A stretch of DNA of 64,000 bases, from assembly GCF_023015805.1 (NCBI RefSeq), contig NZ_JALKBA010000003.1, positions 124,001-188,000 on the forward strand, given 5' to 3'. The stretch's first letter is position 1, and each line of letters starts with the position of its first letter. The translations under genes and the position numbers were made by a program. This document shows positions 24,649-34,639 of this stretch, piece after piece. The notes beneath the pieces are model-generated. The model was not told where the DNA came from, made no database searches, and saw nothing but the letters and a program-made list of their open reading frames with translations. The DNA is from Cellulophaga sp. F20128. Its GTDB lineage: Bacteria; Bacteroidota; Bacteroidia; Flavobacteriales; Flavobacteriaceae.

Positions 24649-27600
24649 ATGAGGAGATTGTTTGGCACTATTTTTTTTGTTTTGGGTGTGATTTTTTGTG
24701 CCCATTCACAATCCAACAATAGATCAAAAATAGCGTGGAGTGAAAAGGAGTTGGATGCTTTTATTGAAAAATCTGAACTGATTCCTATTCAAATTACTGG
24801 TGATAAAGATAATAGAATTAACATCGTTATAATTAATCAGTGGACTTCAAAAGAAAAGGCGCCTTATAACACTCCTGAAATGAGAGGTGAGTTTGTAAAG
24901 GATATAGAAGAGTCATTGTTTGCAGCTTTAACTTATGGCGATGAAAGAGCACAAACAGCATATGCTAATTATAAGGAGTTTTTTAATGTGTACGGGTTTT
25001 GGGCGCCGCATACACCAGAATTTAGAAATGGAATAGAAATTGAAAACATCGATGCTATTCGTGAGAAATTATTTTTGCCGTGGAAGGATGAACATAAAGG
25101 TTGGGTAACATTCCTAATTATGCCTAACTTGGAAAATGGAGGTGGTGGAGCTGCCAGAAATTTAGAGGCAAGAGTAGGGAATGCCGTAATTGCTGGAAAT
25201 GGAATAGGGAAAATGTTGCACGAAATTTCTCATACGTGCATGAGTTTGGGGGATGAGTATACCACACACCAAACCGGGACAGATGCTTTTCCTACCTATT
25301 CTGCTGATATAAATTATGAAAGAAATAAAGTAAAATGGAGAAAGTGGATAGAGCCAACAACTCCTGTCCCAACTCCATATGAAGCAGAATATTTAGATAA
25401 AATAGGTGCGTTTGAAGGAAATCAATATCATTTGGTAGATTACTTTAGATCAACGGCTCAGGGTTGTATAATGGGGGCTGGCATTTTTGATAATACTGAA
25501 GAAATGTGTCCACCGTGTAACCAAAGAGTATCTATGCGTGTTTACGATTTGGTAGATCCAATAAATTCTTTTGTTCCAGAGAATACTTCAATTGAAATAA
25601 ATGGGCAGGAAAAAATAAAGTTTTCAGTAGATCATATTAAGCCAGAACCTAATACTCAGGTTGTTCGATGGTTTTTAAATGAAAAATTAATAGCTACGGG
25701 AGTAGATGAATTGGAGGTCGAATTCGGCGCAATTTCTAAGTATAAATTGGTGTGTGAAATTACAGATGAAACCCCAAATATTAGACCTGATCCGCCATAC
25801 GCCAGGTTCCCTAAATTTGAAGTGAAATGGAATGTTAATAATAGCGCCCCTACTTCTAACAGTAATAAACAGCTCTCTGTAAAACTAAACCCGAAACAAA
25901 AGGATAAGAATGCTACGTTTTCCCATTCCATTGAATCTAAAGTAATAGGAGGTGTGCCACCTTATAGTTATAAGTGGTCTAATGGATCAACAGAAAATAG
26001 TTTAAACGAAGTGGGTGTTGGTGTGTACGACCTTACAGTAATAGATAGCGAGTATAGCACTGTAACAGCAAAAAGCGCTATTTATAAAAGTAGTGTTAGT
26101 GGAAAATTAAGCAAGCCTAAAAAAACAGCTAAAAATAAATCAGATATTCAGGTAGTTACAAATGTTAAAGCATCTGAAATTGGTAAGGGTAATGGCTCTT
26201 TGGTATTGGATGTAAAAGGAGCAGTAGAACCGTATAAAGTGCAATGGAAAAATGCCGACTATACCTATGGTGAATCTAGAATTTACGAAGCGGAAAATGG
26301 TGTTTTTGATATTTCAGGTTATGAAATGAAATCACTTTCTAGCGCTAGTAATAACTCCTATGTTTCTTTTAAAGGAAATGAAGGTGAAGTCTCATGGAAT
26401 ATTGAGGTGGGCAATAGTGGTATATATCCTATAGATATCATATATGGGGGTATACAAATGAATGGATCTACAGTTCAGCTAAAGGTTAATGGTAAACTGA
26501 TGGATAAAAACATACAATTTGCCAAAACACTTCCATTGTATACCGGGTGGGCAGCTGCATCGGTAAATGTGTTTTTAACGGAGGGAGAAAATAAATTAAG
26601 CTTACAATCTATAGGAGAATCTATCCCAAATATTAACTATTTAAGAGTGCCTACTAGTGTTACAGCTAATACATTAAATCAGAAAGAATTAATTAATCTT
26701 AAAGGCGGCGATTATGACTATGTTGTGATAGATGCTGACAATAACACGCTTCAAGGTTCAGTACAGGTCCCAGAGGTATATCCTTTTAAAATTAATGATG
26801 TAAAAATAAAGAGTGACACTAATGGTACAATTAGTATTGTAGCTCCGATAGATGGGTATACCTATAAATGGTACGCAAATGATGCTCCTTTAACAAAGGG
26901 TGAAACTTATGAGAAGCCATTAAAAATTGGAACTTCATTTAAGCCGCAACAAAGAGGTAATTATTATGTGTCGGCACAAAATAAACTTTCCAAAGCAGAA
27001 AGTAGCAATAGAATTGGTATTGCGATAGATGATGTTTCTAATAAAAGAGCAATTGCAATTTCACCATCTGAAATAGGTAATAGAAGTGTAAAATTATGGC
27101 TTGATGCTAGTGATATTGATGGAAATGGGAGTGAAGACTCGGTTTTACCACTAAGAGGGCCGGTTAAAGCATGGAAAAGTAAAACTTGGCGTACACCAAA
27201 CGACCTATTTATTAAATACGAGCCTAACACCTTGAATGGTAAAGGAGTTGCTGCTTTTGATAAGGTGTGGGTAGAATCTATGGAAAACGAAATAAAGGAT
27301 TTTCATACCGTTATAATGGTGTATAAGGAAAGTAGTGTTTCCACTCCAGGAACTAGTCTTTATAGAGGCTTAAATCAATTTATAGGAAAAAGTAAAGATC
27401 ATAAAAAGTCGATGTTTGATATAGAATCGATAGATGATCGAACAAAAAATGGTGAAGTATACCTTAATGGCGAAAAAATAAACCCATTTACAACTCCAAA
27501 CCCAATGGACTACTGCATATTAACTGTGCAATTGGCTTCCCCATCAGACGTAGGCTTAAAAAGAACAGAAGGTTTGTGGGAAGGTGCTATTGCAGAATTG

Positions 27601-27699
27601 ATTGTGATTGATAGAAAATTAACAGAATGGGAGCGAAAAGGTATTGAAGAATACCTGAGAAGAAAGTGGTTTTCTACCATTGATATTGAATTTAAATAA
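24649..27699 (+). CDS. Secreted M64-type zinc metallopeptidase with carbohydrate-binding-like modules
   Basis: A 1016-residue secreted protein with a signal peptide ending near CAHSQ. The peptidase domain (residues about 50-300) resembles IgA peptidase M64: the zinc motif HEISH at 191-195, with GDEY at 201-204 supplying the third-ligand region, and a cysteine pair MCPPC near 287. It is followed by an Ig-like segment (about 305-395), two SprB-like repeats (GGVPPYSYKWSNGS near 435 and GAVEPYKVQW near 524), a CBM6/35-like module (about 545-667, YEAENGVFD... LKVNG... NYLRVP) and a C-terminal LamG-like domain (about 815-1010, VKLWLDASDIDGNG). It lies between sulfatase genes, so a glycoprotein or protein-linked sulfated glycan is a plausible target. 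Module names other than the peptidase are by appearance. Confidence 0.82.
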   Translation: MRRLFGTIFFVLGVIFCAHSQSNNRSKIAWSEKELDAFIEKSELIPIQITGDKDNRINIVIINQWTSKEKAPYNTPEMRGEFVKDIEESLFAALTYGDERAQTAYANYKEFFNVYGFWAPHTPEFRNGIEIENIDAIREKLFLPWKDEHKGWVTFLIMPNLENGGGGAARNLEARVGNAVIAGNGIGKMLHEISHTCMSLGDEYTTHQTGTDAFPTYSADINYERNKVKWRKWIEPTTPVPTPYEAEYLDKIGAFEGNQYHLVDYFRSTAQGCIMGAGIFDNTEEMCPPCNQRVSMRVYDLVDPINSFVPENTSIEINGQEKIKFSVDHIKPEPNTQVVRWFLNEKLIATGVDELEVEFGAISKYKLVCEITDETPNIRPDPPYARFPKFEVKWNVNNSAPTSNSNKQLSVKLNPKQKDKNATFSHSIESKVIGGVPPYSYKWSNGSTENSLNEVGVGVYDLTVIDSEYSTVTAKSAIYKSSVSGKLSKPKKTAKNKSDIQVVTNVKASEIGKGNGSLVLDVKGAVEPYKVQWKNADYTYGESRIYEAENGVFDISGYEMKSLSSASNNSYVSFKGNEGEVSWNIEVGNSGIYPIDIIYGGIQMNGSTVQLKVNGKLMDKNIQFAKTLPLYTGWAAASVNVFLTEGENKLSLQSIGESIPNINYLRVPTSVTANTLNQKELINLKGGDYDYVVIDADNNTLQGSVQVPEVYPFKINDVKIKSDTNGTISIVAPIDGYTYKWYANDAPLTKGETYEKPLKIGTSFKPQQRGNYYVSAQNKLSKAESSNRIGIAIDDVSNKRAIAISPSEIGNRSVKLWLDASDIDGNGSEDSVLPLRGPVKAWKSKTWRTPNDLFIKYEPNTLNGKGVAAFDKVWVESMENEIKDFHTVIMVYKESSVSTPGTSLYRGLNQFIGKSKDHKKSMFDIESIDDRTKNGEVYLNGEKINPFTTPNPMDYCILTVQLASPSDVGLKRTEGLWEGAIAELIVIDRKLTEWERKGIEEYLRRKWFSTIDIEFK

Positions 27700-27737
27700 G
27701 TCACCAATACGTAAAGTATACCCTTTAAATATTTTAG

Positions 27738-29297
27738 ATGAAACAAATAATTTATACCTTGATACTGTGTTTTTTACTACTGCTTAGTGGTATTGCCTGT
27801 AAAGACAAACCTGTAGAAGTTAAGAAACAAGCGAAACCAAATATAGTTTATATTATGACCGATGACCACGGTTATCAGGCAATAAGTAGCTATAATGGAG
27901 AGCTAAATCAGACGCCAAATATAGATAGGATAGCAACTGAAGGTGCTAAGTTTACGCGTAGTTTTGTAACCAACTCTATCTGTTCACCAAGTAGGGCCGT
28001 AATGTTGACAGGTAAATTTTCTCATTTAAATGGGCAGCAAATTAATAGCCAAAGGTTTGACGGGAGTCAGGTTACCTTCCCTAAAATTTTACAACAAACC
28101 GGCTACCAAACAGCAATGATTGGCAAGTGGCACTTAGGGAGTGATCCTACTGGTTTTGATTATTGGAATATTTTACCAGGTCAAGGAGATTACTACAATC
28201 CCGATTTTAACGAAATGGGAGAAAAGAGCAGGGTAGAAGGGTACGTCACGAGTCTTATTACGGAGTTTAGTTTAGACTGGTTAAAAAATAGAGATACTGA
28301 GAAGCCATTTGCGTTGCTAATGCACCATAAGGCACCTCACAGATGTTGGATGCCAGATACTACCTACTTGGAAAAGTACAACGATGTTAAATTTAAACTG
28401 CCAGAGAATTTTTATGATGACTATGAAGGGCGTACGGCTGCAGCCAGTCAAAAAATGCATATCAAAGATTTTTGTCCGGTAAACGATTTAAAAATGTATG
28501 ATAAAGAAGGCGAAATTGATGGGCCTCTTCGTAAATATTTTGAAAATCAGATCAACCGTATGAATCCTGCCCAACGGGCTGCATGGGATAAGGCCTATGA
28601 AAAGGAAATTACCTATTTTAAAGAAGCAGGTTTAGAAGGTAAGGAATTGATGGAATGGAGGTACCAGCGGTATTTAGAAGATTATTTAAGATGTATTGCT
28701 TCTGTTGATGATAGTGTAGGTGAAGTGTTAGATTATTTGGAAGAAAATGGATTGGCAGAAAACACCTTGGTTGTATATACGTCTGACCAAGGATTTTATT
28801 TGGGAGAACACGGCTGGTTCGACAAGCGTTTTATGTACGAAGAATCTTTCCGTACCCCATTGTTGATGAAATTACCATCTAGATTTAAAAATAAAACCAT
28901 TCCAGATTTGGTTCAAAATATTGATTATGCACCAACCTTTTTAGAACTTGCAGGGGCAGAGATTCCTATAGATATGCAAGGAAATTCGTTGCTTCCTTTG
29001 TTAGAAGGTGAAGCCGCGGAATGGAGAGATGCGGTCTATTATCATTACTATGAATATCCAGGACCACATTCGGTTAAAAGACATTATGGGGTTAGAACGG
29101 ATCGCTATAAGTTAATTCATTTTTATGAGGATATTGACCAATGGGAGTTGTATGACCTTAAAGAAGATCCTACTGAAGTAAACAACCTTTATGGAAAAGA
29201 AGGATATGAAGAAGTAACACAAACTATGTATACAGAATTGCTTAAACTGCAAAAACAGTATAAAGATACTACCGTTACAAATGTTAAATTAAACTAA
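27738..29297 (+). CDS. S1-family sulfatase, lipoprotein
   Basis: Putative surface or periplasmic sulfatase of 519 residues, with lipobox SGIAC at cysteine 21. Metal-site start PNIVYIMTDDHGYQA, formylglycine cysteine C82 in CSPSR followed by AVMLTG, then IGKWHLGSDPTGFDYW, HHKAPHR and YTSDQGFYLGEHGWFDKRFMYEES. These last segments resemble sulfatases annotated as acting on uronic or deoxy sugars of algal glycans, but the subfamily cannot be fixed without a search. It lies 38 bases after the M64 peptidase and shares its transcript. The C-terminus ends in the common YDLKEDPTEVNNL segment. Confidence 0.94.
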   Translation: MKQIIYTLILCFLLLLSGIACKDKPVEVKKQAKPNIVYIMTDDHGYQAISSYNGELNQTPNIDRIATEGAKFTRSFVTNSICSPSRAVMLTGKFSHLNGQQINSQRFDGSQVTFPKILQQTGYQTAMIGKWHLGSDPTGFDYWNILPGQGDYYNPDFNEMGEKSRVEGYVTSLITEFSLDWLKNRDTEKPFALLMHHKAPHRCWMPDTTYLEKYNDVKFKLPENFYDDYEGRTAAASQKMHIKDFCPVNDLKMYDKEGEIDGPLRKYFENQINRMNPAQRAAWDKAYEKEITYFKEAGLEGKELMEWRYQRYLEDYLRCIASVDDSVGEVLDYLEENGLAENTLVVYTSDQGFYLGEHGWFDKRFMYEESFRTPLLMKLPSRFKNKTIPDLVQNIDYAPTFLELAGAEIPIDMQGNSLLPLLEGEAAEWRDAVYYHYYEYPGPHSVKRHYGVRTDRYKLIHFYEDIDQWELYDLKEDPTEVNNLYGKEGYEEVTQTMYTELLKLQKQYKDTTVTNVKLN

Positions 29298-29446
29298 GGA
29301 ATGGCCCTTAGGATTGTAATTTTATAGAAATTATATCGCTGATAAAAATTTCAAAACTGGAGTTTTGTTCTCGATATATTTTCTGTTTAATATCAAATTG
29401 AAAAAACCCTAGGAGTGTATGAATCTTATGATTTTATTAAATTTTA

Positions 29447-30277
29447 ATGTTACCCAAACTTATGTTGTATAAAAATTCTTTAGTGTTGTTTTTAATTATT
29501 GTTCTTTTTACTGTTTCTAGTAACGGCCAAAGCAAACAAGATCAATTACCGGTTAAAGTTTTTATTTTAGGTGGCCAATCCAATATGGATGGTACCGGAA
29601 AATCAGAAGAACTTCCTGAGAAATACCAAACCCATTCAGACAAGATTATGATGTGGGACAATAAAGAAAATAAGTGGATGGCTTTGGGAACAGACTCTTT
29701 TGCAAGCCGAAGAAAATTTAAATTTGGGCCTGAAATTGCATTTTCACATTTAATGGCTAAAAAGTTTCCGAAGCACAGAATAGCGGTAGTAAAGACTTCT
29801 GCAGGAGGAACAAAATTATGGAAACATTGGCTTCCTAATCAGCCAATGTATAGCCGATTTCTTAAAAACATGAACAATGCATTAGAAAATCTAGAGCAAT
29901 CTGGAGCTACCTATGAAGTTGAGGGAATGTTATGGATGCAGGGGGAGTCAGATGCTGAAACCATAGAATGGGCCAATGATTACGAGAAAAATTTAAAAAT
30001 CTTCTTCAAGGACGTACGGATCCAAATTGGTAAACCGGACTTTCCCATTGTAATGGGACGAATATCAATAGGGCTATTGCGTGAAACACCTTGGGTTTTT
30101 GATTATACTGCTACGGTACAAGCCGCTCAAGATACGGTAGCTGCACAAGACAAAAACGTTTTTATTATCAATACAGATAAACTGGAAACGCTTAAGGACA
30201 ATACTCATTTTAATTCTGAATCTAATCTTTGGTTGGGGAAAAAAATGGGTAAATTAATGATAAAAGCAATTAAGTAA
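29447..30277 (+). CDS. SASA-family carbohydrate acetylesterase, secreted
   Basis: Putative sialate O-acetylesterase-like SGNH hydrolase of 276 residues; in this context it would remove O-acetyl groups from the glycan. A signal peptide ends near SSNGQ. The nucleophile S45 is in LGGQSNMDG, the oxyanion-region glutamine is in LWMQGESD, and the Asp/His end is DNTHFN. A second ATG at 29462 gives a start five residues shorter. The gene is 149 bases after the preceding sulfatase and 29 bases before the DUF1080 gene. It is a stand-alone domain, unlike the fused SASA in the protein at 48505-51117. Confidence 0.9.
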   Translation: MLPKLMLYKNSLVLFLIIVLFTVSSNGQSKQDQLPVKVFILGGQSNMDGTGKSEELPEKYQTHSDKIMMWDNKENKWMALGTDSFASRRKFKFGPEIAFSHLMAKKFPKHRIAVVKTSAGGTKLWKHWLPNQPMYSRFLKNMNNALENLEQSGATYEVEGMLWMQGESDAETIEWANDYEKNLKIFFKDVRIQIGKPDFPIVMGRISIGLLRETPWVFDYTATVQAAQDTVAAQDKNVFIINTDKLETLKDNTHFNSESNLWLGKKMGKLMIKAIK

Positions 30278-30306
30278 TTATATAATATTGTACTAAACTT
30301 AAATTA

Positions 30307-32184
30307 ATGAAGAAAATACTCGTTTTTCTTGTAGTTGCTCAACTAATTGTAATTAGTTGTACAAATAAAAATAAAGAAACAAAAACCGATTTGGTTGATG
30401 TACCTGTATCATTTTTACCATTTAAAACCATTGACTTAAACGATAAGTCTGGGTTTTTAAAAAATGGTGACAATTGGCAAATTGTTGAAGATGCTTATGT
30501 GGATAGAAAAAAAGACAAATCACTTTCTGGCACTCCAGGTACAGGTGTTTTAATAAACTTACCTACTCCAAACTCAAAAGACCATCTTTTTACAGCCTTT
30601 GAACATGGAGATATAGAAGTTGAGGTTGATGTTATGATGCCGGTAAATTCTAATTCAGGTTTGTATTTTCAAGGGAGATATGAGATTCAATTATTTGATA
30701 GCTGGGGTGTTTTAAATCCTACCGCTGCAGATATGGGTGGTATTTACCAGCGTTGGGATAATGAGAGAGCGGAAGAAAAGGGGTATGAAGGCCATGCGCC
30801 TCATTTAAACGCAGCTAAGGCGCCAGGTTTATGGCAACATTTTAGGATTGTATTTCATGCGCCGAAATTTAATCCTGAAGGTGAAAAAATCAAGAATGCA
30901 GTGTTTAAAGAAGTTTGGCTAAATAATCAGTTACTACATGAAAATGTAGAAGTTACGGGGCCAACAAGAGCCGCAGCTTTTACAGATGAAAAACCATTAG
31001 GACCATTTATGATTCAAGGTGATCATGGGCCTGTAGCCATTAAAAATTTAAAGTATAAATTGTATGGAGAAAATAGGGTAACTTTAACTAATCTTAAAAT
31101 GACCGAGTATGATAGTAAGTCAGAAACACTACCTGGTTTGGATACCATTACCTCGCTTCGTACCCTAGACACAGATTCTATTTCAGCTTTGATGGCAACA
31201 GGTGAGCGTCCTCGAAAAATTCTTGAATACAAGGGAGAGTTAGAAGTGCCAACTACTGGGGATTATGTTTTTAATTACAAAGTAAATGTGGCTGGAGGCT
31301 TCTTATTACTAAATAATGATACAATAATCAAGCTTGATCAGAATTTTAATGGCTATGCCAAAATAGCGCTTCAAAAAGGGAAGACACCATTTGCGTTAAT
31401 CTATAATAAATACAATGGTAGAACTAGTGGATTAGGGCTATCTGTTGAAGGTCCTGAGATGGAAAAGCACGATTTACATGCTAAAAATTCATTTGTACCT
31501 AGGAGGAGAAACCCAAAAAATGATGTCATTATAGAGGTTAAAAATGAGCCAGTTACACAACGTAGTTATTTAATGCATAAGGGGGAGAAACGTACCCATG
31601 TAATTTCGGTTGGTATGCCAGAAGGCGTTAGTTATGCCTACGATTTAGAGTTAGGATCGCTGTTAAAAGTTTGGGACGGACAATTTTTAGACGCAACCCA
31701 TATGTGGTATGTTCGCGGAATTGAACAACTAGGGGTTCCCAATGAATTTAATATTTCTTTTACCGGAAATCCAGATTTTGCTTTTTTAGAAGATGAAAGA
31801 ACGGTTTGGCCAGATAGTATTGCTAGCACTATAATCCAAAAGCAATTGGGGTATGAGTTTGATGCCACTGGAATTCCTACTTTTTCCTATCAAATGAACG
31901 AATCTACCATCGCCAATAAAATAGAGGCATTAAAGAATGGTAGAGGGTTTAAAAGAGTAATTTCAATTGCAGGAAGTCAAGAGATTTGGTTTAAAATGGC
32001 AGACGGTAAAGAAATTAAAAAATTACCAGATGGGACATATGTGATTCGGGACGAGAACTACTTTATAGATTTTTCTACTTCTGATGGCATAACCCCGATA
32101 ATCAGAAATGTGAATGGTAAAGATGAGTTATTGGTAAAAATAGCTCCTGGAAATAAAAGTATAAATTATAATATTATCTGGTAA
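30307..32184 (+). CDS. DUF1080 (3-keto-disaccharide hydrolase-like) lipoprotein with PA14-like module
   Basis: A 625-residue lipoprotein (VISC lipobox at cysteine 18). Residues about 35-250 match the DUF1080 concanavalin-like fold (NSGLYFQGRYEIQLFDSWG, GGIYQRW, LWQHFRIVFHAP, IQGDHGPVAIKNLKY). Some DUF1080 proteins hydrolyse 3-keto-glycosides after an oxidoreductase step. Residues about 300-390 look like a PA14-type module (LEVPTTGDYVFNY). The remaining 230 residues, with VISVGMPEGVSYAYDLELG and FKRVISIAGSQEIWFKM, are not recognised but are beta-rich. It overlaps no gene and is nine bases before the propeller/cupredoxin gene, which suggests that the two products act together. Confidence 0.82.
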   Translation: MKKILVFLVVAQLIVISCTNKNKETKTDLVDVPVSFLPFKTIDLNDKSGFLKNGDNWQIVEDAYVDRKKDKSLSGTPGTGVLINLPTPNSKDHLFTAFEHGDIEVEVDVMMPVNSNSGLYFQGRYEIQLFDSWGVLNPTAADMGGIYQRWDNERAEEKGYEGHAPHLNAAKAPGLWQHFRIVFHAPKFNPEGEKIKNAVFKEVWLNNQLLHENVEVTGPTRAAAFTDEKPLGPFMIQGDHGPVAIKNLKYKLYGENRVTLTNLKMTEYDSKSETLPGLDTITSLRTLDTDSISALMATGERPRKILEYKGELEVPTTGDYVFNYKVNVAGGFLLLNNDTIIKLDQNFNGYAKIALQKGKTPFALIYNKYNGRTSGLGLSVEGPEMEKHDLHAKNSFVPRRRNPKNDVIIEVKNEPVTQRSYLMHKGEKRTHVISVGMPEGVSYAYDLELGSLLKVWDGQFLDATHMWYVRGIEQLGVPNEFNISFTGNPDFAFLEDERTVWPDSIASTIIQKQLGYEFDATGIPTFSYQMNESTIANKIEALKNGRGFKRVISIAGSQEIWFKMADGKEIKKLPDGTYVIRDENYFIDFSTSDGITPIIRNVNGKDELLVKIAPGNKSINYNIIW

Positions 32185-32193
32185 ATTAAAAGA

Positions 32194-34158
32194 ATGCATA
32201 TGTATCATAGTATAAAAATATCATTAGTACTAGTTTTTATAATTTTCAGCACTTTGCTCAGTGCGCAAGCTCCTTCTGAAATGGCTCAAAAAGAAGCTGT
32301 TTACTATGAAATTGTAGATGTTGCAATTCCCAAAGATGTTATTTTGGAAGTTGGTGGTTTAGTGCTAACCAATGAGGATAAGCTTGGCGTATCTACAAGA
32401 AGAGGAGAAGTATGGGTAATAGATAAGCCTTATAGTGATAATCCTATTTATAAAAGATTTGCGCACGGGTTGCATGAGTCTCTCGGACTTAATTTTAAAG
32501 ACAATAGTTTTTACCTTGCCCAAAGGGGAGAATTAACACGTTTAACGGACACCAATGGCGACGGAAAAGCAAATTTGTACAAGACCATTTATTCTTGGCC
32601 GTTATCCGGTAACTATCACGATTACTCCTATGGACCTAAATTCACGGCCAATGGAGATATGTTGGTTACCCTTAATTTGTCATGGACGGGCCACGGTAAC
32701 AGCTTGGTTAAATGGCGTGGATGGTTATTGAAAATTACACCAGAAGGCGAAATGGAACCTATTGCAACTGGTTTGCGTTCGCCATCTGGTTTTGAAATAA
32801 ATGAAGAAGGCGATGTTTTTTATACTGAAAATCAAGGCGATTGGGTAGGTTCTGGACGAATGACGCATTTGGAAAAAGGTGATTTTGCAGGAAATCCAGC
32901 AGGATTAAAGTGGTCTTCAGATCCTAAATCTCCTATAAAATTAAAACAAAGTGATATAGAAGATGATTCTGGGCTTACACTTTATGAGTATTCTAAAAAG
33001 TTGCCAGCACTTAAAGCACCAGCCATTTGGTTTCCACATACCGTTTTGGGGATCGCTACTTCAGATATTTTGTACGATACTACGGCAAGTAAGTTTGGTC
33101 CTTTTGAAGGACAAATGTTTATCGGTGATCAAGGTCACAGTAAGATTACCCGAGTATTTATGGAAAAGATAAACGGCGTTTACCAAGGTGCAGCTTTTCC
33201 TTTTAGGGAAGGTTTTTCTTCCGGAGTTTTACGTATGATTTGGGGAAGTGATGCAAGTATGTTTGTTGGGATGACAAGTAGGGGATGGGCTTCTACTGGA
33301 AAAAAACAGTATGGACTACAACGATTAAAATGGACAGGGAAAATGCCTTTTGAAATAAAAACAATGAAGGCTTTAAACGACGGGTTTAAACTTGAATTTA
33401 CTAAGCCTGTAAATAAAAAATTGGCTGCTGATGTGTCTTCGTACAACCTAACTACATTTACGTATAATTACCATAGTACATATGGGAGTGATATCATTGA
33501 CAAACAATCGGCAATGATTCATGCGGCACAAGTTTCAGAAGATGGGCTTAGTGTAACCCTAAAAATCCACGGTTTGCGTTTGGGGTATATTCATCAATTA
33601 GAAGTACCAGGTGCAAAAGCAACTTCAGGGGAATTACTATTACACAATACAGGGTACTACACCCTAAACGAAGTGCCTGGAGGAAAATTAAATTCTCCAT
33701 CCATGACCGTAGTTTCGAAATCCGATAAAAAGGTTAATCAACCAAAACGCACTAATACGATGCCTGCAACATGGAACAATAAGGTTGATCAAAAACTGGC
33801 TATAGGTACCAAACCAGGGTTAAAATATGATGTTGAAGAAGTAACTGTAAAAAGAGGAACTAAGGTTGAATTAACATTTAATAATAATGATGATATGCTT
33901 CATAACCTTGTGATTACAGAAAAAGGGAAAGCAGCTGTAGATGAAGTAGGTAAAATGGCATTATCACTTGGTTTAGATGGTGCAGATTACAATTATGTTC
34001 CGGATACCGATTTGGTATTGTACCACACTGGAATACTTCAGCCAGAAAGTTCTGAAAAGATATATGTTCAAATTCCTGATACTCCAGGTCAATATTGGAT
34101 AGTTTGTACCTTCCCAGGACACTCTTCGGTAATGCGAGCCAAATTAATTGTGGAGTAA
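32194..34158 (+). CDS. Secreted beta-propeller (sugar dehydrogenase-like) with C-terminal azurin-type copper domain
   Basis: A 654-residue exported protein (signal ending LLSAQ). Residues about 35-400 form a beta-propeller of the kind found in soluble PQQ-type or PVC-type dehydrogenases (GLRSPSGFEINEEGDVFYTENQGDWVG, split by eye; PHTVLGIATSDILYD; FIGDQGHSKITRVF). After an Ig-like linker, residues about 545-654 are a cupredoxin with likely type 1 copper ligands H570, C638, H643 and M647; the spacing C-x4-H-x3-M equals that of azurin. The copper domain would carry electrons from oxidation of a sugar by the propeller to the respiratory chain. Partner gene is the adjacent DUF1080 lipoprotein. The cofactor of the propeller is not visible. 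Confidence 0.83.
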   Translation: MHMYHSIKISLVLVFIIFSTLLSAQAPSEMAQKEAVYYEIVDVAIPKDVILEVGGLVLTNEDKLGVSTRRGEVWVIDKPYSDNPIYKRFAHGLHESLGLNFKDNSFYLAQRGELTRLTDTNGDGKANLYKTIYSWPLSGNYHDYSYGPKFTANGDMLVTLNLSWTGHGNSLVKWRGWLLKITPEGEMEPIATGLRSPSGFEINEEGDVFYTENQGDWVGSGRMTHLEKGDFAGNPAGLKWSSDPKSPIKLKQSDIEDDSGLTLYEYSKKLPALKAPAIWFPHTVLGIATSDILYDTTASKFGPFEGQMFIGDQGHSKITRVFMEKINGVYQGAAFPFREGFSSGVLRMIWGSDASMFVGMTSRGWASTGKKQYGLQRLKWTGKMPFEIKTMKALNDGFKLEFTKPVNKKLAADVSSYNLTTFTYNYHSTYGSDIIDKQSAMIHAAQVSEDGLSVTLKIHGLRLGYIHQLEVPGAKATSGELLLHNTGYYTLNEVPGGKLNSPSMTVVSKSDKKVNQPKRTNTMPATWNNKVDQKLAIGTKPGLKYDVEEVTVKRGTKVELTFNNNDDMLHNLVITEKGKAAVDEVGKMALSLGLDGADYNYVPDTDLVLYHTGILQPESSEKIYVQIPDTPGQYWIVCTFPGHSSVMRAKLIVE

Positions 34159-34205
34159 GGATATTTAGGAATTAGCGTAGGGAAACGCAATTAAGTTATA
34201 GGATA

Positions 34206-34245
34206 AAAGCCATTGTAAATGAAAACATTTACAATGGCTTTTTTT
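34206..34245 (+). terminator. Rho-independent terminator of the plus-strand sulfatase operon
   Basis: Perfect 16-bp stem (34206-34221 and 34226-34241) with loop AAAA, followed by a T run to 34245. It closes the ROK-to-propeller operon. Confidence 0.93.
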
Positions 34246-34574
34246 AGGTAATCTAAACAAGAATGTACTCTGGTCTCCCTATAGATTAGGTTTATGTATA
34301 ATTGTCATTCCCAAAAGCGAGGGTAAGCAACTTGGTGGAAACTAATTTTAGTTTATAGGTGCTGACTTTAGATAGATGAGGGAATTGCTTTCTAAGTAAT
34401 AAAGTGACTTACAAGGTTTTTGTGGCTAGAATGATGTTTTAACTAAGACTTAGCTGATTCTATTAAAAAAAATCTCTCACTAGTGCTTAAAAGACGTATA
34501 GCAGGTGAATTTGTGGCAAACATACTGCTTAGTAGAAATGGGTAACTAAATGCCGATTGGAATACGTGATAACA
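34246..34574. other. Gap between convergent operons
   Basis: About 330 bases between two terminators. No coding region, repeat or RNA gene was recognised; short degenerate frames only. Confidence 0.5.
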
Positions 34575-34612
34575 TAAAAAAAGAGCCGGTCTCTATTTTG
34601 ACCGGCTCTTTT
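34575..34612 (-). terminator. Terminator after the minus-strand SusD gene
   Basis: Nine-base-pair stem GAGCCGGTC (34583-34591) and GACCGGCTC (34600-34608), eight-base loop. Read on the minus strand the stem is followed by seven T. A four-T run on the plus side may let it act in both directions. Confidence 0.9.
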
Positions 34613-34639
34613 GTAATGGGTGTTAATGATATTTTAATT

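Noticed and set aside
34264-34269. AGTACA core as a regulatory site between convergent operons
   Set aside because: It lies between two terminators with no promoter need; treated as a chance occurrence.
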